64,000 nucleotides of DNA from Lysinibacillus sp. G4S2 (GCF_030348505.1 NZ_JAUCFJ010000002.1:872001-936000); one strand, 5' to 3'; positions 18,626 through 27,677 are shown, numbered from the stretch's first letter. Numbers and translations are program-made. Notes: generated by a model not told the origin, from the letters alone.

Positions 18626-19390
18626 ATGATTGTTGAGAAAGAAACGTGGGGAAATATTCCTTTATTACATATACATACTGAAAATATGAATGAAGAAACC
18701 CCGGTAGTAATTTTCATACATGGCTTTATGAGTGCAAAAGAACATAACTTACATTATGCATATCAATTAGTAGATAAAGGGGTGCGTGTCCTATTACCAG
18801 ATGCAAAATTACATGGTGACCGTAGTGAAGGTCTAACTGAGATGCAATTGAGCTTACAGTTTTGGGATATTGTTTTAAATTCTATTCATGAAGTTGAACA
18901 ATTATATAATGAATTAAAGAATAAACAATTATTAGTGAATGATAAAATTGGCATCGCTGGTACATCGATGGGTGGAATAGTGACGTCAGGCTGCTTAAAG
19001 CTTTATGATTGGATTAAAACAGCTGCAGTATGTATGGGTGCGCCAGGTTTTATTAAATTAGGTGAATATCAATTACAACAGTTCACTAATAACGGTGTTA
19101 ATTGGCCAATGTCCGAAGAACAGGTACAGCAAACAAATGAACTGCTAGCTAAATATGATATTAGTCTAACACCAGAAAAATTTGCAGGACGACCTGTACT
19201 ATTTTGGCATGGGGAATTAGATAAAACTGTACCTTTCAAAGATACGTATAAGTTTTATTTAACTTTATGCCAATACTATGAAACAAATCCGGAAGACTTA
19301 AAATTTTTGGCAAATAAAAAAGCAGGCCACGCAGTATCACGAGACGGTATGTTAGCAGCAACTGAATGGCTTGCACAGCATTTGGCATAA
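18626..19390 (+). CDS. yitV: Alpha/beta hydrolase, YitV-like esterase
   Basis: 254 residues from ATG 18626, which has AGGGAGTG 6 bp upstream; a GTG at 18617 would overlap that site. The fold is visible as VVIFIHGFMSAKEHN (oxyanion turn), nucleophile elbow GTSMGG (serine near residue 114), the acid-containing VLFWHGELDKTVPF, and the final histidine in KKAGHAVS. It belongs to the prolyl-oligopeptidase/dienelactone-hydrolase-like esterases. In B. subtilis the orthologue sits next to yitW, as here. The substrate is unknown. Confidence 0.87.
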   Translation: MIVEKETWGNIPLLHIHTENMNEETPVVIFIHGFMSAKEHNLHYAYQLVDKGVRVLLPDAKLHGDRSEGLTEMQLSLQFWDIVLNSIHEVEQLYNELKNKQLLVNDKIGIAGTSMGGIVTSGCLKLYDWIKTAAVCMGAPGFIKLGEYQLQQFTNNGVNWPMSEEQVQQTNELLAKYDISLTPEKFAGRPVLFWHGELDKTVPFKDTYKFYLTLCQYYETNPEDLKFLANKKAGHAVSRDGMLAATEWLAQHLA

Positions 19391-19443
19391 TAAGATGCAT
19401 CTGCTATGATTAAGTTAACACTGTGATGGAAGGAGAAATACAG

Positions 19444-19752
19444 ATGGATCAAGATATGAAAGACAGCATGTTCGGTGCATTAGAAAATGTAATTGACCCT
19501 GAGCTTGGTATTGATATCGTCAACTTAGGTTTAGTATATGATGTAGATTTAGATGAAGAAGGTGTAGCAACGGTTACAATGACGCTAACATCTATGGGCT
19601 GCCCAATGGGACCTGTTATTGTTGATCAAGTGAATACAGCATTAGGTGAGCTTCCGGAGGTAAAAAGTACAAATGTTAATATTGTATGGAATCCACCGTG
19701 GTCAAAAGATAGAATGTCTCGCTACGCAAAAATGGCATTAGGTGTACGATAA
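19444..19752 (+). CDS. yitW: MIP18/DUF59-family Fe-S cluster assembly factor (YitW)
   Basis: 102 residues from ATG 19444, placed 8 bp after GGAAGGAG; the ATG at 19423 would put that site inside the gene. The single DUF59 domain shows VIDPELGIDIVNLGLVYDV and the conserved cysteine in SMGCPMGP. Related SufT/Cia2-type proteins help Fe-S cluster assembly or carriage. It probably forms one unit with yitV (53-bp gap). Confidence 0.88.
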   Translation: MDQDMKDSMFGALENVIDPELGIDIVNLGLVYDVDLDEEGVATVTMTLTSMGCPMGPVIVDQVNTALGELPEVKSTNVNIVWNPPWSKDRMSRYAKMALGVR

Positions 19753-19802
19753 GTCCGCTTAGAGCACATGAAAGAGGCTGGGACAAAACTGGTCAAAACC
19801 TT

Positions 19803-19850
19803 AAAAAGCGTGAGAAATCAATTGTAGAAACGTTGATTTCTCGCGCTTTT
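19803..19850 (+). terminator. Terminator-like hairpin after yitW
   Basis: aaaaagcgtgagaaatcaa / ttgatttctcgcgctttt stem, preceded by the gaggctgggac sequence often seen before such hairpins in Firmicutes. Confidence 0.75.
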
Positions 19851-19855
19851 CTGAT

Positions 19856-20118
19856 GTTATCGGCGGTTTTCTTGATGATATCAGCGGTTGTAGGCATTTT
19901 ATCAGCGGTTTTCTCGAATTTATCAGCGATTGTCGGCGTTTTATCAGCGGTATCACGAAGTTATCAGCGATTGTAGGGGTTTTATCAGCGATATCACGAA
20001 ATTATCAGCGATATCACGAAGTTAACCTCAATTGTCAGCATTTTATCAGCGATTTTCTCGAAGTTATCAGCGATATCACGAAGTTATCAGCGATTGTAGG
20101 CATTTTATCAACGATCGG
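19856..20118. repeat. 21-bp-period degenerate array, core TTATCAGCG
   Basis: About 12 units with the core tatcagcg(a/g) followed by one of a few variable segments (ttgtaggcatt, ttttctcgaat, atcacgaagt). Most units are 20-21 bp. It follows the yitW terminator directly. This is the same architecture as the arrays at 2949, 14588 and 37801, with another core. Confidence 0.9.
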
Positions 20119-20459
20119 TATTTTGGAGCATCGAGCCGCTACGCTTTCGCACATGAAAAACATTGTTGCCGCTACCACTACGCTTTCGCCCAGAAACACA
20201 TCTTGTTGCTGTCGCTACGTTAGCACTACGCTTTCGCCCAGAAACCCCATTGTTGCTACCGCTACGCTTTCGCACAGAAACACATCTTGCTGAAGTTTCG
20301 TTTTATCACAATAAATTAGAGTGACATGTCAGAAGATATATACTTAGTGAAGCGGCTCATCGAACGCCCCCAGGAAGCTCTGCTCTGCGCGAAAGCGAGG
20401 CGTCAGCTACAAAGCGCCCAGCCGGAACGGAAATCAACCCCTCATTTTGCCAATGAGCC
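20116..20459. repeat. Composite MITE-like element
   Basis: The left part has four units of the gctacgctttcgc type (inverted orientation). The right part (from about 20340) has gaagcggctcatcg, cccccaggaagctctgctctgcgcgaaagc, gcgcccagccggaacg and tcaaccc, ending caatgagcc. The left terminal repeat is missing. Two short frames inside it are repeat read-through, not genes. Confidence 0.75.
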
Positions 20460-20490
20460 ATGCTTTAACGGCATAGTTTTTCTAAAACAT

Positions 20491-20522
20491 AAAATCCCCG
20501 CTTATAACGGTAAGCGGGGATT
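20491..20522. terminator. Terminator of fnr
   Basis: aatccccgctta / taagcggggatt stem immediately past the fnr stop; A-rich on the outer side, giving a T-run for the minus-strand transcript. Confidence 0.8.
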
Positions 20523-20528
20523 AGCGTA

Positions 20529-21224
20529 TTAATCGATACGACATATTTGTAACGGACAATTCTCACAGGCGATTTCATCCTTTAAAAATTGTAAATCGTG
20601 AATGGTTATATAACTCTTTTCGAAGGAAATAATATTGTGTTTCTTTAAATCATTAAGCATGCGATTGATCATTTCTCTACTCGTCGCACATAAATTAGCA
20701 AATTCAGTATTTGTTAATGGGAAATCAATAAAAACGTTGCCATTTTCTAAAGGCTTACCATAAGTGTTCGTAAGACGGATGAGCGTTGAAAATAAAGCGC
20801 CTTTTTTACCGTTTAAAACTAGATCACGCAAACGACTTTGATGCTTTAAATTTTCTGTTTGCAACCACTTCATATATTCCACCATTAAATTAGGTTGTTC
20901 TACTAATAAAAGTTCCAATGATTTAAGGCTTAGAACATATAAACTAGAGGGTTCTAATACTTTAGCAGTCATGGAATGATACGTAAAGTTACAAAATAAT
21001 GAGCCTTCACCAATCATACTATCTGGACCACAAATTCGAATTGTTAGTTCCTTCCCGTTCTCAGTTTCCTGACTAATCGAGATAGCTCCTGTTTTTATAT
21101 AGTATATTTCTTTCGCACGTTCGCCTTCTAAAAAAATTTTACTATCCTTATTCACTTTAATAAAAACACCGTGCTTTTGAAAAAGATCGTGAAATTGCTC
21201 TTGCATATTATCCATTAAAACCAT
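20529..21224 (-). CDS. fnr: Crp/Fnr family regulator with C-terminal cysteine cluster (Fnr)
   Basis: 231 residues. A cNMP-binding-type beta roll (about 20-130), a long dimer helix and a winged helix (TNTEFANLCATSREMINRMLNDL, about 172-194) are clear. The last residues contain Cys220, Cys223 and Cys228 (CENCPLQIC). This C-x2-C-x4-C spacing is that of Bacillus Fnr, where the three cysteines and an Asp hold an oxygen-sensitive [4Fe-4S] cluster, unlike the N-terminal cluster of E. coli FNR. So this is probably the anaerobic regulator binding TGTGA-N6-TCACA. Several in-frame ATGs lie near the start; 21224 is the longest form. Confidence 0.78.
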   Translation of the reverse strand: MVLMDNMQEQFHDLFQKHGVFIKVNKDSKIFLEGERAKEIYYIKTGAISISQETENGKELTIRICGPDSMIGEGSLFCNFTYHSMTAKVLEPSSLYVLSLKSLELLLVEQPNLMVEYMKWLQTENLKHQSRLRDLVLNGKKGALFSTLIRLTNTYGKPLENGNVFIDFPLTNTEFANLCATSREMINRMLNDLKKHNIISFEKSYITIHDLQFLKDEIACENCPLQICRID

Positions 21225-21370
21225 ATGTCCAACACATCTCTTTCTTTTTGTAATAAGTGGCTGTTTATTACAAAAGGATGGTGAATAATTTCGATACTAA
21301 ATCTAAGAAACATGCTTTTATTATAGCGTAACTTTTCAGGTAGAAGTGAAGGAATTTTAGAGCTTATTCT

Positions 21371-21399
21371 TTGCTAAGGTTTGTCGTTTGTTGTAAAAT
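21371..21399 (+). promoter_or_regulatory. Putative clpB promoter
   Basis: TTGCTA (21371-21376), 17-bp spacer, TAAAAT (21394-21399), just upstream of the CtsR operator. Confidence 0.5.
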
Positions 21400-21405
21400 A
21401 AAGTT

Positions 21406-21422
21406 AGTCAGAAAAGGTCAAA
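21406..21422 (+). promoter_or_regulatory. CtsR operator of clpB
   Basis: AGTCAGA-AAA-GGTCAAA, a tandem heptad with 3-bp spacer that matches the CtsR consensus (A/G)GTCAAA-NAN-(A/G)GTCAAA with one mismatch. It overlaps the expected transcription start. Confidence 0.75.
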
Positions 21423-21486
21423 CATTTTTCATTAAACAGAATGGCAAACGGGATTCCGCTAACATTATTCAAAAGGAGTGCTAAAT

Positions 21487-23613
21487 ATGCAATTTCAACA
21501 AACAGATAATAAAAAACCATTGGAGCAATTTGGACGTAATTTGATTGAAGAAGTGAAAAACGGCAAAATGGACCCGGTTATCGGTCGTGACGAAGAAATT
21601 CGTAATGTTATTCGTATTTTAACGCGTAAAACGAAAAATAACCCTGTCTTAATAGGTGAGCCAGGTGTTGGTAAAACAGCAATCGTAGAAGGGTTAGCTC
21701 AACGTATTGTCAAAGGTGATGTACCTGAGGGATTAAAAGATTGCGTATTGTACGAGCTTGATATGAGTGCTTTAATAGCGGGTGCTAGTTATCGAGGTCA
21801 ATTTGAAGAACGCTTAAAAGGTGTACTTAAAGAAGTGAAGGAATCTGAAGGGCGTATCATTTTATTTATTGATGAAATTCATACAATAGTTGGTGCAGGT
21901 AAAACGGATGGGGCAATGGATGCTGGGAATATGTTAAAGCCAATGCTTGCACGAGGAGAGTTACATTGTATCGGTGCTACAACATTAGATGAATACCGTA
22001 TGTATATTGAAAAAGACCCTGCTTTAGAGCGTCGTTTTCAACAAGTACTTGTACGTGAACCATCTATTGAAGATACAGTTTCCATTTTACGTGGCTTAAA
22101 AGAGCGCTTTGAGTTACATCATGCGGTACGTATTCATGACCGAGCAATTGTAGCGGCAGCAGAGCTTTCGAATCGCTATATTACAGAGCGCTTCTTGCCG
22201 GATAAAGCCATTGATTTAATAGATGAAGCATGTGCAATGATTCGAACAGAAATTGATTCCATGCCACAGGAATTGGATGCAGTAAAGCGCCGTATTATGC
22301 AGCTTGAAATTGAGGAACAAGCACTGCGTAAGGAAAAGGACGAGGCAAGTAAAAAGCGTCTAGAGCAACTACGTGAGGAATTAACAAAGCTAAAAGAATC
22401 CTCTGAGGGCATGCTTAAACAATGGGAAACTGAAAAAGCAGCGTTACATGCCATTCAGAAAAAACGTGAAACGCTTGATAAATACCGCCATGACTTAGAT
22501 GAAGCAGAAAGTAAATATGATTTAAATAAAGCAGCTGAACTACGTCATGGGAAAATGCCTACACTTGAAAAGGAAATTCAAGAGATGGAAAAACAATTAG
22601 AGAATGGTACGGAATCACGTATTTTACGCGAAGAGGTAACAGCTGATGAAATCGCGTCTATTGTTTCACGATGGACAGGAATACCGGTGACAAAATTAGT
22701 AGAAGGTGAGCGCGAAAAATTATTGCGTTTAAAAGATACATTACATGAACGTGTTATCGGTCAGGACAATGCCGTACAGCTTGTCACAGAAGCGGTATGG
22801 CGTGCGCGGGCTGGTATCAAAGATCCACATCGACCAATTGGTAGCTTTTTATTCTTAGGACCAACTGGTGTTGGTAAAACAGAGCTTGCGAAGGCACTAG
22901 CTGCACAGCTGTTTGATTCTGAGGATCATTTTATTCGTATTGATATGAGTGAATATATGGAGAAACATAGCGTATCACGTCTTGTAGGGGCGCCTCCAGG
23001 TTATATTGGCTATGAGGAAGGTGGACAATTAACAGAAGCTGTTCGCCGTAATCCATATTCAGTTGTATTACTAGATGAAATTGAAAAGGCGCACCCAGAT
23101 GTCGCGAATATTTTACTGCAAATTTTAGATGATGGACGCATTACTGATAGTCAAGGTCGTATGGTCAACTTTACGAACACAGTAGTCATTTTAACTTCTA
23201 ACATTGGTTCAAACTATTTGATGGAAGCAAAAGAGGACGATGGAGCAGTTGAGGATTTAGTGATGGCTGCACTGCGACAGCACTTTAAACCAGAGTTGTT
23301 AAATCGTATGGACGACATTATTATGTTCCACGCACTATCTGATAAGCACTTTACAGCGATTGCTTGGAAATATGTCGAACAGCTTGTCAAACGAGTTGCA
23401 GAGCAAGATATTACTTTACAAGTAGAACAAGATGTAATTGATTGGGTTGTAGAACAAGGTGCGGATGCTCAGTTTGGCGCAAGACCACTAAAACGCTTCG
23501 TGCAGCGTTATATTGAAACGGCAGTTGCAAAAGAATTGCTACGTGGTGAAGTATTACCGGGAGAAACATTGCACATTAGAATACACGATGGCCAATGTAT
23601 TGTTGAAAAATAA
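21487..23613 (+). CDS. clpB: ClpB-type AAA+ disaggregase lacking the N-terminal domain
   Basis: 708 residues from ATG 21487 (AAAAGGAG 9 bp upstream). NBD1 starts almost at once (FGRNL…[10 protein letters not shown]) with Walker A GEPGVGKT (about 57-64) and [10 protein letters not shown] ~120-residue coiled-coil middle domain follows (about 262-385), rich in [20 protein letters not shown], of ClpB length. NBD2 has GPTGVGKT (about 458) and [11 protein letters not shown]. The ~150-residue ClpB N-domain is absent, and the DNA upstream is a CtsR-regulated promoter, so the short form is intended rather than broken. ClpE was considered, but there is no N-terminal zinc finger. ClpB works with DnaK to dissolve aggregates. 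Confidence 0.8.
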   Translation: MQFQQTDNKKPLEQFGRNLIEEVKNGKMDPVIGRDEEIRNVIRILTRKTKNNPVLIGEPGVGKTAIVEGLAQRIVKGDVPEGLKDCVLYELDMSALIAGASYRGQFEERLKGVLKEVKESEGRIILFIDEIHTIVGAGKTDGAMDAGNMLKPMLARGELHCIGATTLDEYRMYIEKDPALERRFQQVLVREPSIEDTVSILRGLKERFELHHAVRIHDRAIVAAAELSNRYITERFLPDKAIDLIDEACAMIRTEIDSMPQELDAVKRRIMQLEIEEQALRKEKDEASKKRLEQLREELTKLKESSEGMLKQWETEKAALHAIQKKRETLDKYRHDLDEAESKYDLNKAAELRHGKMPTLEKEIQEMEKQLENGTESRILREEVTADEIASIVSRWTGIPVTKLVEGEREKLLRLKDTLHERVIGQDNAVQLVTEAVWRARAGIKDPHRPIGSFLFLGPTGVGKTELAKALAAQLFDSEDHFIRIDMSEYMEKHSVSRLVGAPPGYIGYEEGGQLTEAVRRNPYSVVLLDEIEKAHPDVANILLQILDDGRITDSQGRMVNFTNTVVILTSNIGSNYLMEAKEDDGAVEDLVMAALRQHFKPELLNRMDDIIMFHALSDKHFTAIAWKYVEQLVKRVAEQDITLQVEQDVIDWVVEQGADAQFGARPLKRFVQRYIETAVAKELLRGEVLPGETLHIRIHDGQCIVEK

Positions 23614-23617
23614 CATG

Positions 23618-23660
23618 AAAAAACCTGTTTCGCACGATGTGGAACAGGTCTTTCTTGTTT
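23618..23660. terminator. Terminator between clpB and yjzD
   Basis: aaacctgtt / aacaggtct stem with T-rich tail; A-run on the left side also allows use on the minus strand. Confidence 0.75.
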
Positions 23661-23663
23661 AAA

Positions 23664-23858
23664 TTAATGATGGTCTGCAGCTTCTGGAGTTGGCTCGTTT
23701 GGAATAATTGCACCAATAACGAAAATAAGAATTGAGAATACAACTGATACGATTGCACCCGTTTGGAATTCAAATGGTACGCCAAGTACAGAGCTTACTA
23801 CGTAGTTTAACATTGAAACTAGTAGGAATGACCATATGAACGTTACGATATATTGCAT
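23664..23858 (-). CDS. yjzD: YjzD family (DUF2929) small membrane protein
   Basis: 64 residues from ATG 23858 (GAGGTGAA 6 bp upstream); a longer frame from 23888 lacks a ribosome site. Two membrane spans (about 4-20 and 30-50) and a short acidic, His-ended tail (EPTPEAADHH). The family is DUF2929, function unknown; B. subtilis yjzD also lies upstream of fabH. It is convergent with clpB. Confidence 0.75.
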   Translation of the reverse strand: MQYIVTFIWSFLLVSMLNYVVSSVLGVPFEFQTGAIVSVVFSILIFVIGAIIPNEPTPEAADHH

Positions 23859-23891
23859 TAATTTCACCTCAACCGAACTTTTTATCATAAA

Positions 23892-24265
23892 GTTTTACTA
23901 CATATTCATTATCATATCATAACATAAATCGAAAAAAAAAGAACCTTTTCCGTGAAACATGGCGAATTTGTCACAACGATAACCTTACTACTTTTTTAAT
24001 TTAATGCAATTCGAAACCGTAGCAAATACTGAAGGCAGGAGAGTGTCGTAGCCGCTCGATACGTGGTCGAGAAGAATAGGGCAAAAAGCATTAATTTTAT
24101 TTCGGCTTGCACCTGTTCTTCATTATGAGTTTGAAGAGTTATTTTAGATAATTGTGGTTTTTTATTATGTCTTAAGCGATGGTTTTAAAATCTTCAACGA
24201 AACTTTTTACTTTCAACTCCGTAGAAAATATTGGAAATATAATAAGCGTTATAAGGGGAAAGAGA
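23892..24265. other. Gene-free stretch with a decayed copy of the fabH promoter segment
   Basis: 24104-24129 (cttgcacctgttcttcatta…) matches 23 of 26 bases of 27598-27623, the -35 to -10 region of fabH, and a similar looser match extends about 40 bp to the left. No FapR-type site follows here. Nothing else is recognisable apart from AT-rich DNA. Confidence 0.5.
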
Positions 24266-24637
24266 ATGAGAGATTTTTTAAAAGAAATTATTAAAGAAGT
24301 TAAAAGGCAACTAACAACCGAACAACCATCAATTGAGAACATTTTAGACGGTAAACTATTCGATTGGTTCATACCTATTTTCGATTTCCTTCTGTTCCCG
24401 GAAGTGTATCTTTTCTTAGCTTCTACATTAATGTGGAAAATGATTTTTTCATTATTGTTGGTAGGTATGATTATTATCTTTGTTTTATTGATTGAAAAAG
24501 TGATAGAGAAAAAGACTAGTAAAGAAAAGGTTGAAGTATTGGATAAAAAATTAGCATGGTTCATACTCGCTCCAATTTTATTCTACGGAGTAAAAGGATT
24601 AGCATATGGTTATCTATTATTCAAACCAATGGTGTAG
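24266..24637 (+). CDS. Hypothetical membrane protein
   Basis: 123 residues from ATG 24266, with AAGGGGAAAGAG directly upstream. A charged N-terminal helix (MRDFLKEIIKEVKRQL) is followed by three hydrophobic segments (about 38-50, 56-78 and 98-118), the second followed by a lysine/glutamate-rich loop. I do not recognise the family. It sits in an accessory insert between yjzD and fabH, together with an intron and a MITE, and has no partner gene. Confidence 0.5.
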   Translation: MRDFLKEIIKEVKRQLTTEQPSIENILDGKLFDWFIPIFDFLLFPEVYLFLASTLMWKMIFSLLLVGMIIIFVLLIEKVIEKKTSKEKVEVLDKKLAWFILAPILFYGVKGLAYGYLLFKPMV

Positions 24638-25190
24638 TCTAAGCTATCTCAATACGAGCTGGTGCATAGTGAACTAGAGCTTTTCAAAAGCGAAATTAGC
24701 TTGATGGGTATTTAAGGGATCTTCTGTGAGCTGGTCATTAAATATGAAACCTTTTTACGTACCATTCGTATTATAACTATACAATTCGAATTGATAGAAC
24801 CGAAAAAAGGGAGAAATGAAGTTTTGAACCATTGAATGAAACAATTACTTTTTTTGATTTACTTGATTACCATTGCGGATGCGTATTATTCAACTTTGTT
24901 TATTGAACCAAAAACACCACCGCAACACCAGACGATTAAAGCATCAGCCATTACGTTGGCACAACTACGGTAGCACACCTCATAAAAAGAAGCGTACAAC
25001 ACGTCGTTTGAAACCTTCTGTGCTACAACCCATCAAGCGATTTCTTCAGAGTACTAAGTGTTCAAAAGAAAACGTGATCCTTAACGACCTATTAGAGAAT
25101 GGGTTGGACGTACGCAAATCCATGCGAGAGCCACCTTTCATCTTTTTACGATATAGACTTTTGCGTTGTTGATAATATATGTTAATAATT
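24638..25190. other. Gap with possible decayed coding sequence
   Basis: A 45-codon frame (24836-24973, MKQLLFLIYLITIADAYY…) without a clear ribosome site is followed, in another frame, by about 65 basic residues (…HKKKRTTRRLKP…) to 25172. Together they may be a broken gene or chance. No family is recognised. Confidence 0.3.
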
Positions 25191-25193
25191 GTT

Positions 25194-25230
25194 TGGAAAA
25201 AAGCTGCAGATTTATTTGCAGCTTTTTTTA
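25194..25230 (+). terminator. Terminator hairpin used as the IIC intron target
   Basis: aaaagctgca / tgcagctttt stem with seven T's, ending one base before the intron's gtgcg. Group IIC introns characteristically insert just after such hairpins. Confidence 0.85.
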
Positions 25231-25231
25231 T

Positions 25232-27119
25232 GTGCGCCCGGCATGCGTATGAACTATAGGGTGCAAGTCCCGAACCCCGAAGACAGAAGTAGAGGTTAGC
25301 CAAGAGCAAGGGTGTCCGTGGCGACGCGGAATCTGAAGGAAGCTGGAGGCAAAACACCGGTCCGAGGAACACGAATCTCATATAAGGCTAGGTATGATTG
25401 GATGAGTGTGCATAACAACACAAAGTCCTTTCTGTCGAAGGTCATATCGAGTAAATGAGGCGGATAGATGGTGTGAAAGTGCATGCGCTTACCCGGGGAG
25501 GTCTGATGGAAACGCAAAGTACACTTTGTAACCTACTTAGCGATAGGTAGCTGAACCATCAGAAGTCAGCAGAGGTCATAGTACCATTCACTTCTAGAAT
25601 GAATGGGAAGGACCGAACAATTCGGAGAGAATAGCCCTTGGCATGCAGTTTTCTATGGTAAACACAGAAAATCCAGAAGGACCGACTTAATGGAGGTAAT
25701 GGTGAATCCCATGAGGGACATTGAGCGGGTGCAGTAGAAACTGTTATAAGAAGACAAGCTATTCACGGAGGAGTCGAACGAGATGTTAATGAGTCAAATA
25801 TTATCACGGGAGAATCTGCTTCTCGCACTCAAACGGGTGGAACGAAACAAAGGGAGTCATGGAGTAGACAAAATGCCCGTAAAATTCCTACGACAGCATG
25901 TAGTCGAAAACTGGCTAACGATTAAGAAGCAAATTCTTGAGGGAACCTACCAACCACAACCAGTTCGCAGAATCGAAATCCCGAAACCTGACGGCGGTGT
26001 GCGACTATTAGGAATCCCAACCGTGACAGACCGACTCATTCAACAGGCGATTGCCCAAGTGCTATCCAACCTATATGACCCGAACTTCTCGAATCATAGT
26101 TACGGATTTCGACCAAAACGAAGTGCTCACGATGCAATCCGAGAAGCCAAAGGTCATATAAAAGAAGGATACCGCTGGGTAGTAGATATGGACTTAGAGA
26201 AATTCTTCGACAAAGTAAACCATGACCGTCTAATGAGTACATTAGCGAAGAAAATTTCTGATAAACCTCTACTCAAGCTGATTCGTAGATACTTACAATC
26301 GGGTGTCATGATAAATGGTGTCGTTTATGATACAGATGAAGGAACACCCCAAGGGGGCCCACTGAGTCCACTTCTCTCAAATATTGTGCTGGATGAATTA
26401 GACAAAGAATTAGAGAAACGTGGTCATAAATTTGTCCGTTACGCCGATGACTGCAATATTTATGTGAAAACAAAACGAGCAGGAGAACGAGTGATGGCAA
26501 GTATCAAAACCTTTATTGAGAAGACGCTACGATTGAAAATAAATGAGAAGAAATCCGCAGTGGCTCGTCCTTGGCAACGTAAATTCCTAGGATTTAGCTT
26601 TACCTCCCGCAAAGAACCACAAGTTCGAATTGCGAAAGAGAGCATAAAGCGAATGAAGAACAAAATTCGGGAATTAACAGCTAGAAAGAAGCCACTTCCA
26701 ATGGAGTACCGAATTCAACAATTGAATCAATACTTAATTGGGTGGTGTGGCTACTTTGCATTAGCGGATACGAAATCAATATTTGAATCACTGGATGGAT
26801 GGATTAGAAGAAGACTTCGTATGTGTTTATGGAAGAATTGGAAAAAGCCTCGTACGAAAGTGCGCAACCTAATTCGCTTAGGAGTTCCAGACTGGAAGGC
26901 TTACGAATGGGGCAATACTCGCAAGAGTTACTGGCGTATCTCGAAAAGTCCAATATTACACAGAACCCTTGGTAACTCTTATTGGAGTAACCAAGGGCTC
27001 AAAAGTCTGCAAGCTCGTTATGAAATCTTGCGTTATTCACCTTAATTGAACCGCCGTATACGGATCCGTACGTACGGTGGTTGGAGAGGTCGGGAGTTAA
27101 TCACTCCCTCCTACTCGAT
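25232..27119 (+). mobile_element. Group IIC intron with reverse transcriptase
   Basis: About 1.89 kb. It starts gtgcgcccgg at 25232. Domain V is at about 27047-27082 (gaaccgccgtatacgg … ccgtacgtacggtgg). It ends with a short domain VI and ctactcgat near 27119 (3' border within 1-2 bases). The reverse transcriptase frame lies in domain IV. Insertion directly behind a terminator hairpin fits class C targeting. It interrupts no gene. Ends and frame look intact, so it could be active. Confidence 0.92.
25783..27045 (+). CDS. ltrA: Group II intron reverse transcriptase/maturase (class C)
   Basis: 420 residues; start ATG with GGAGGAG 8 bp upstream. RT blocks are present in order: NKGSHGVDKM (RT1), RRIEIPKPDGGVRLLGIPTVTDR (RT2-2a), YGFRPKRSAHDAI (RT3), VVDMDLEKFFD (RT4), GTPQGGPLSPLLSNI, the catalytic YADD (about 222-225), then the maturase/thumb region (LNQYLIGWCGYFALA). 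It lacks the HNH endonuclease domain, as usual for class C. It promotes splicing and target-primed reverse transcription of its own intron. Whether it can help the ORF-less addA intron is doubtful because the intron classes differ. Confidence 0.93.
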   Translation: MLMSQILSRENLLLALKRVERNKGSHGVDKMPVKFLRQHVVENWLTIKKQILEGTYQPQPVRRIEIPKPDGGVRLLGIPTVTDRLIQQAIAQVLSNLYDPNFSNHSYGFRPKRSAHDAIREAKGHIKEGYRWVVDMDLEKFFDKVNHDRLMSTLAKKISDKPLLKLIRRYLQSGVMINGVVYDTDEGTPQGGPLSPLLSNIVLDELDKELEKRGHKFVRYADDCNIYVKTKRAGERVMASIKTFIEKTLRLKINEKKSAVARPWQRKFLGFSFTSRKEPQVRIAKESIKRMKNKIRELTARKKPLPMEYRIQQLNQYLIGWCGYFALADTKSIFESLDGWIRRRLRMCLWKNWKKPRTKVRNLIRLGVPDWKAYEWGNTRKSYWRISKSPILHRTLGNSYWSNQGLKSLQARYEILRYSP

Positions 27120-27187
27120 TAATCACCATTATAAAATTTATTAATCCCACTTATAGCCCCAAAAACATGCTGCTTCTTGCATTGTTT

Positions 27188-27514
27188 GGCTCATCACCAA
27201 AAGTTGCGGATGACATTTGTTACGTATGCCAAGGTTGATCTTCGTTCCGGTTGGGCAAACTCCTTGGGGATTAGCGTCAAATAGATGAGGGCCTGGAGCG
27301 AGCAGGGAAAGGAACGAAGGGTAAAAGCATCACGTCCAGTGATAACTTCTTCGTGACCAACATTTTGTTGTTGCTGCCGCTACGCTTTCGCACAGACAAA
27401 AACCGTGTTGTTGCTGCCGCTACGCTTTCGCACATAAAGCATATGGTGGCCCAAGTAGCTCATCGGACGATCCCGATCGGAATGGAAATCAACCACACAT
27501 TATGGTGATGAGCC
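27188..27514. repeat. Complete MITE-like element with 26-bp terminal inverted repeats
   Basis: 327 bp. The left end ggctcatcaccaaaagttgc pairs with the right end …ttatggtgatgagcc as imperfect ~26-bp inverted repeats. Inside are ctccttggggat, gcctggagcgagc, acatcacgtcc-like and cttcgtgacc segments, two ctacgctttcgcac units, and gatcggaatggaaatcaacc. There is no protein frame of its own. It is the best-bounded copy of a family with at least eight other copies here. Confidence 0.8.
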
Positions 27515-27598
27515 CATTATTTTACTTTGTTAAGAAAACTGTACATATCATTAAACCCCTTGATACTGCTAGCTTTAATGCCTTGAATTTAAATCATC

Positions 27599-27628
27599 TT
27601 GCACCATTCCTTCATTATGAGTTATAAT
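27599..27628 (+). promoter_or_regulatory. Promoter of fabH-fabF
   Basis: TTGCAC (27599-27604), 18-bp spacer, TATAAT (27623-27628); its -10 overlaps the FapR-type site. Confidence 0.7.
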
Positions 27629-27645
27629 TATGACCAGTTACTAAT
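27627..27645. promoter_or_regulatory. FapR-type operator of fabH-fabF
   Basis: ATTATGACCAGTTACTAAT matches 15 of 19 positions of the FapR consensus palindrome (ATTAGTACCTGATACTAAT). Position over the -10/+1 region fits repression relieved by malonyl-CoA. Confidence 0.7.
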
Positions 27646-27677
27646 AATTGATAGTAAGAAAGCAGAGGGGTTGCTAA

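Noticed and set aside
20032..20223. 63-codon frame over the TTATCAGCG array and MITE junction
   Set aside because: Repeat-derived composition (SRSYQR-like repeats) and no ribosome site.
21487..23613. Assignment as ClpE or ClpC
   Set aside because: No N-terminal zinc finger or Clp_N repeat is present, and the middle domain is of ClpB length and type.
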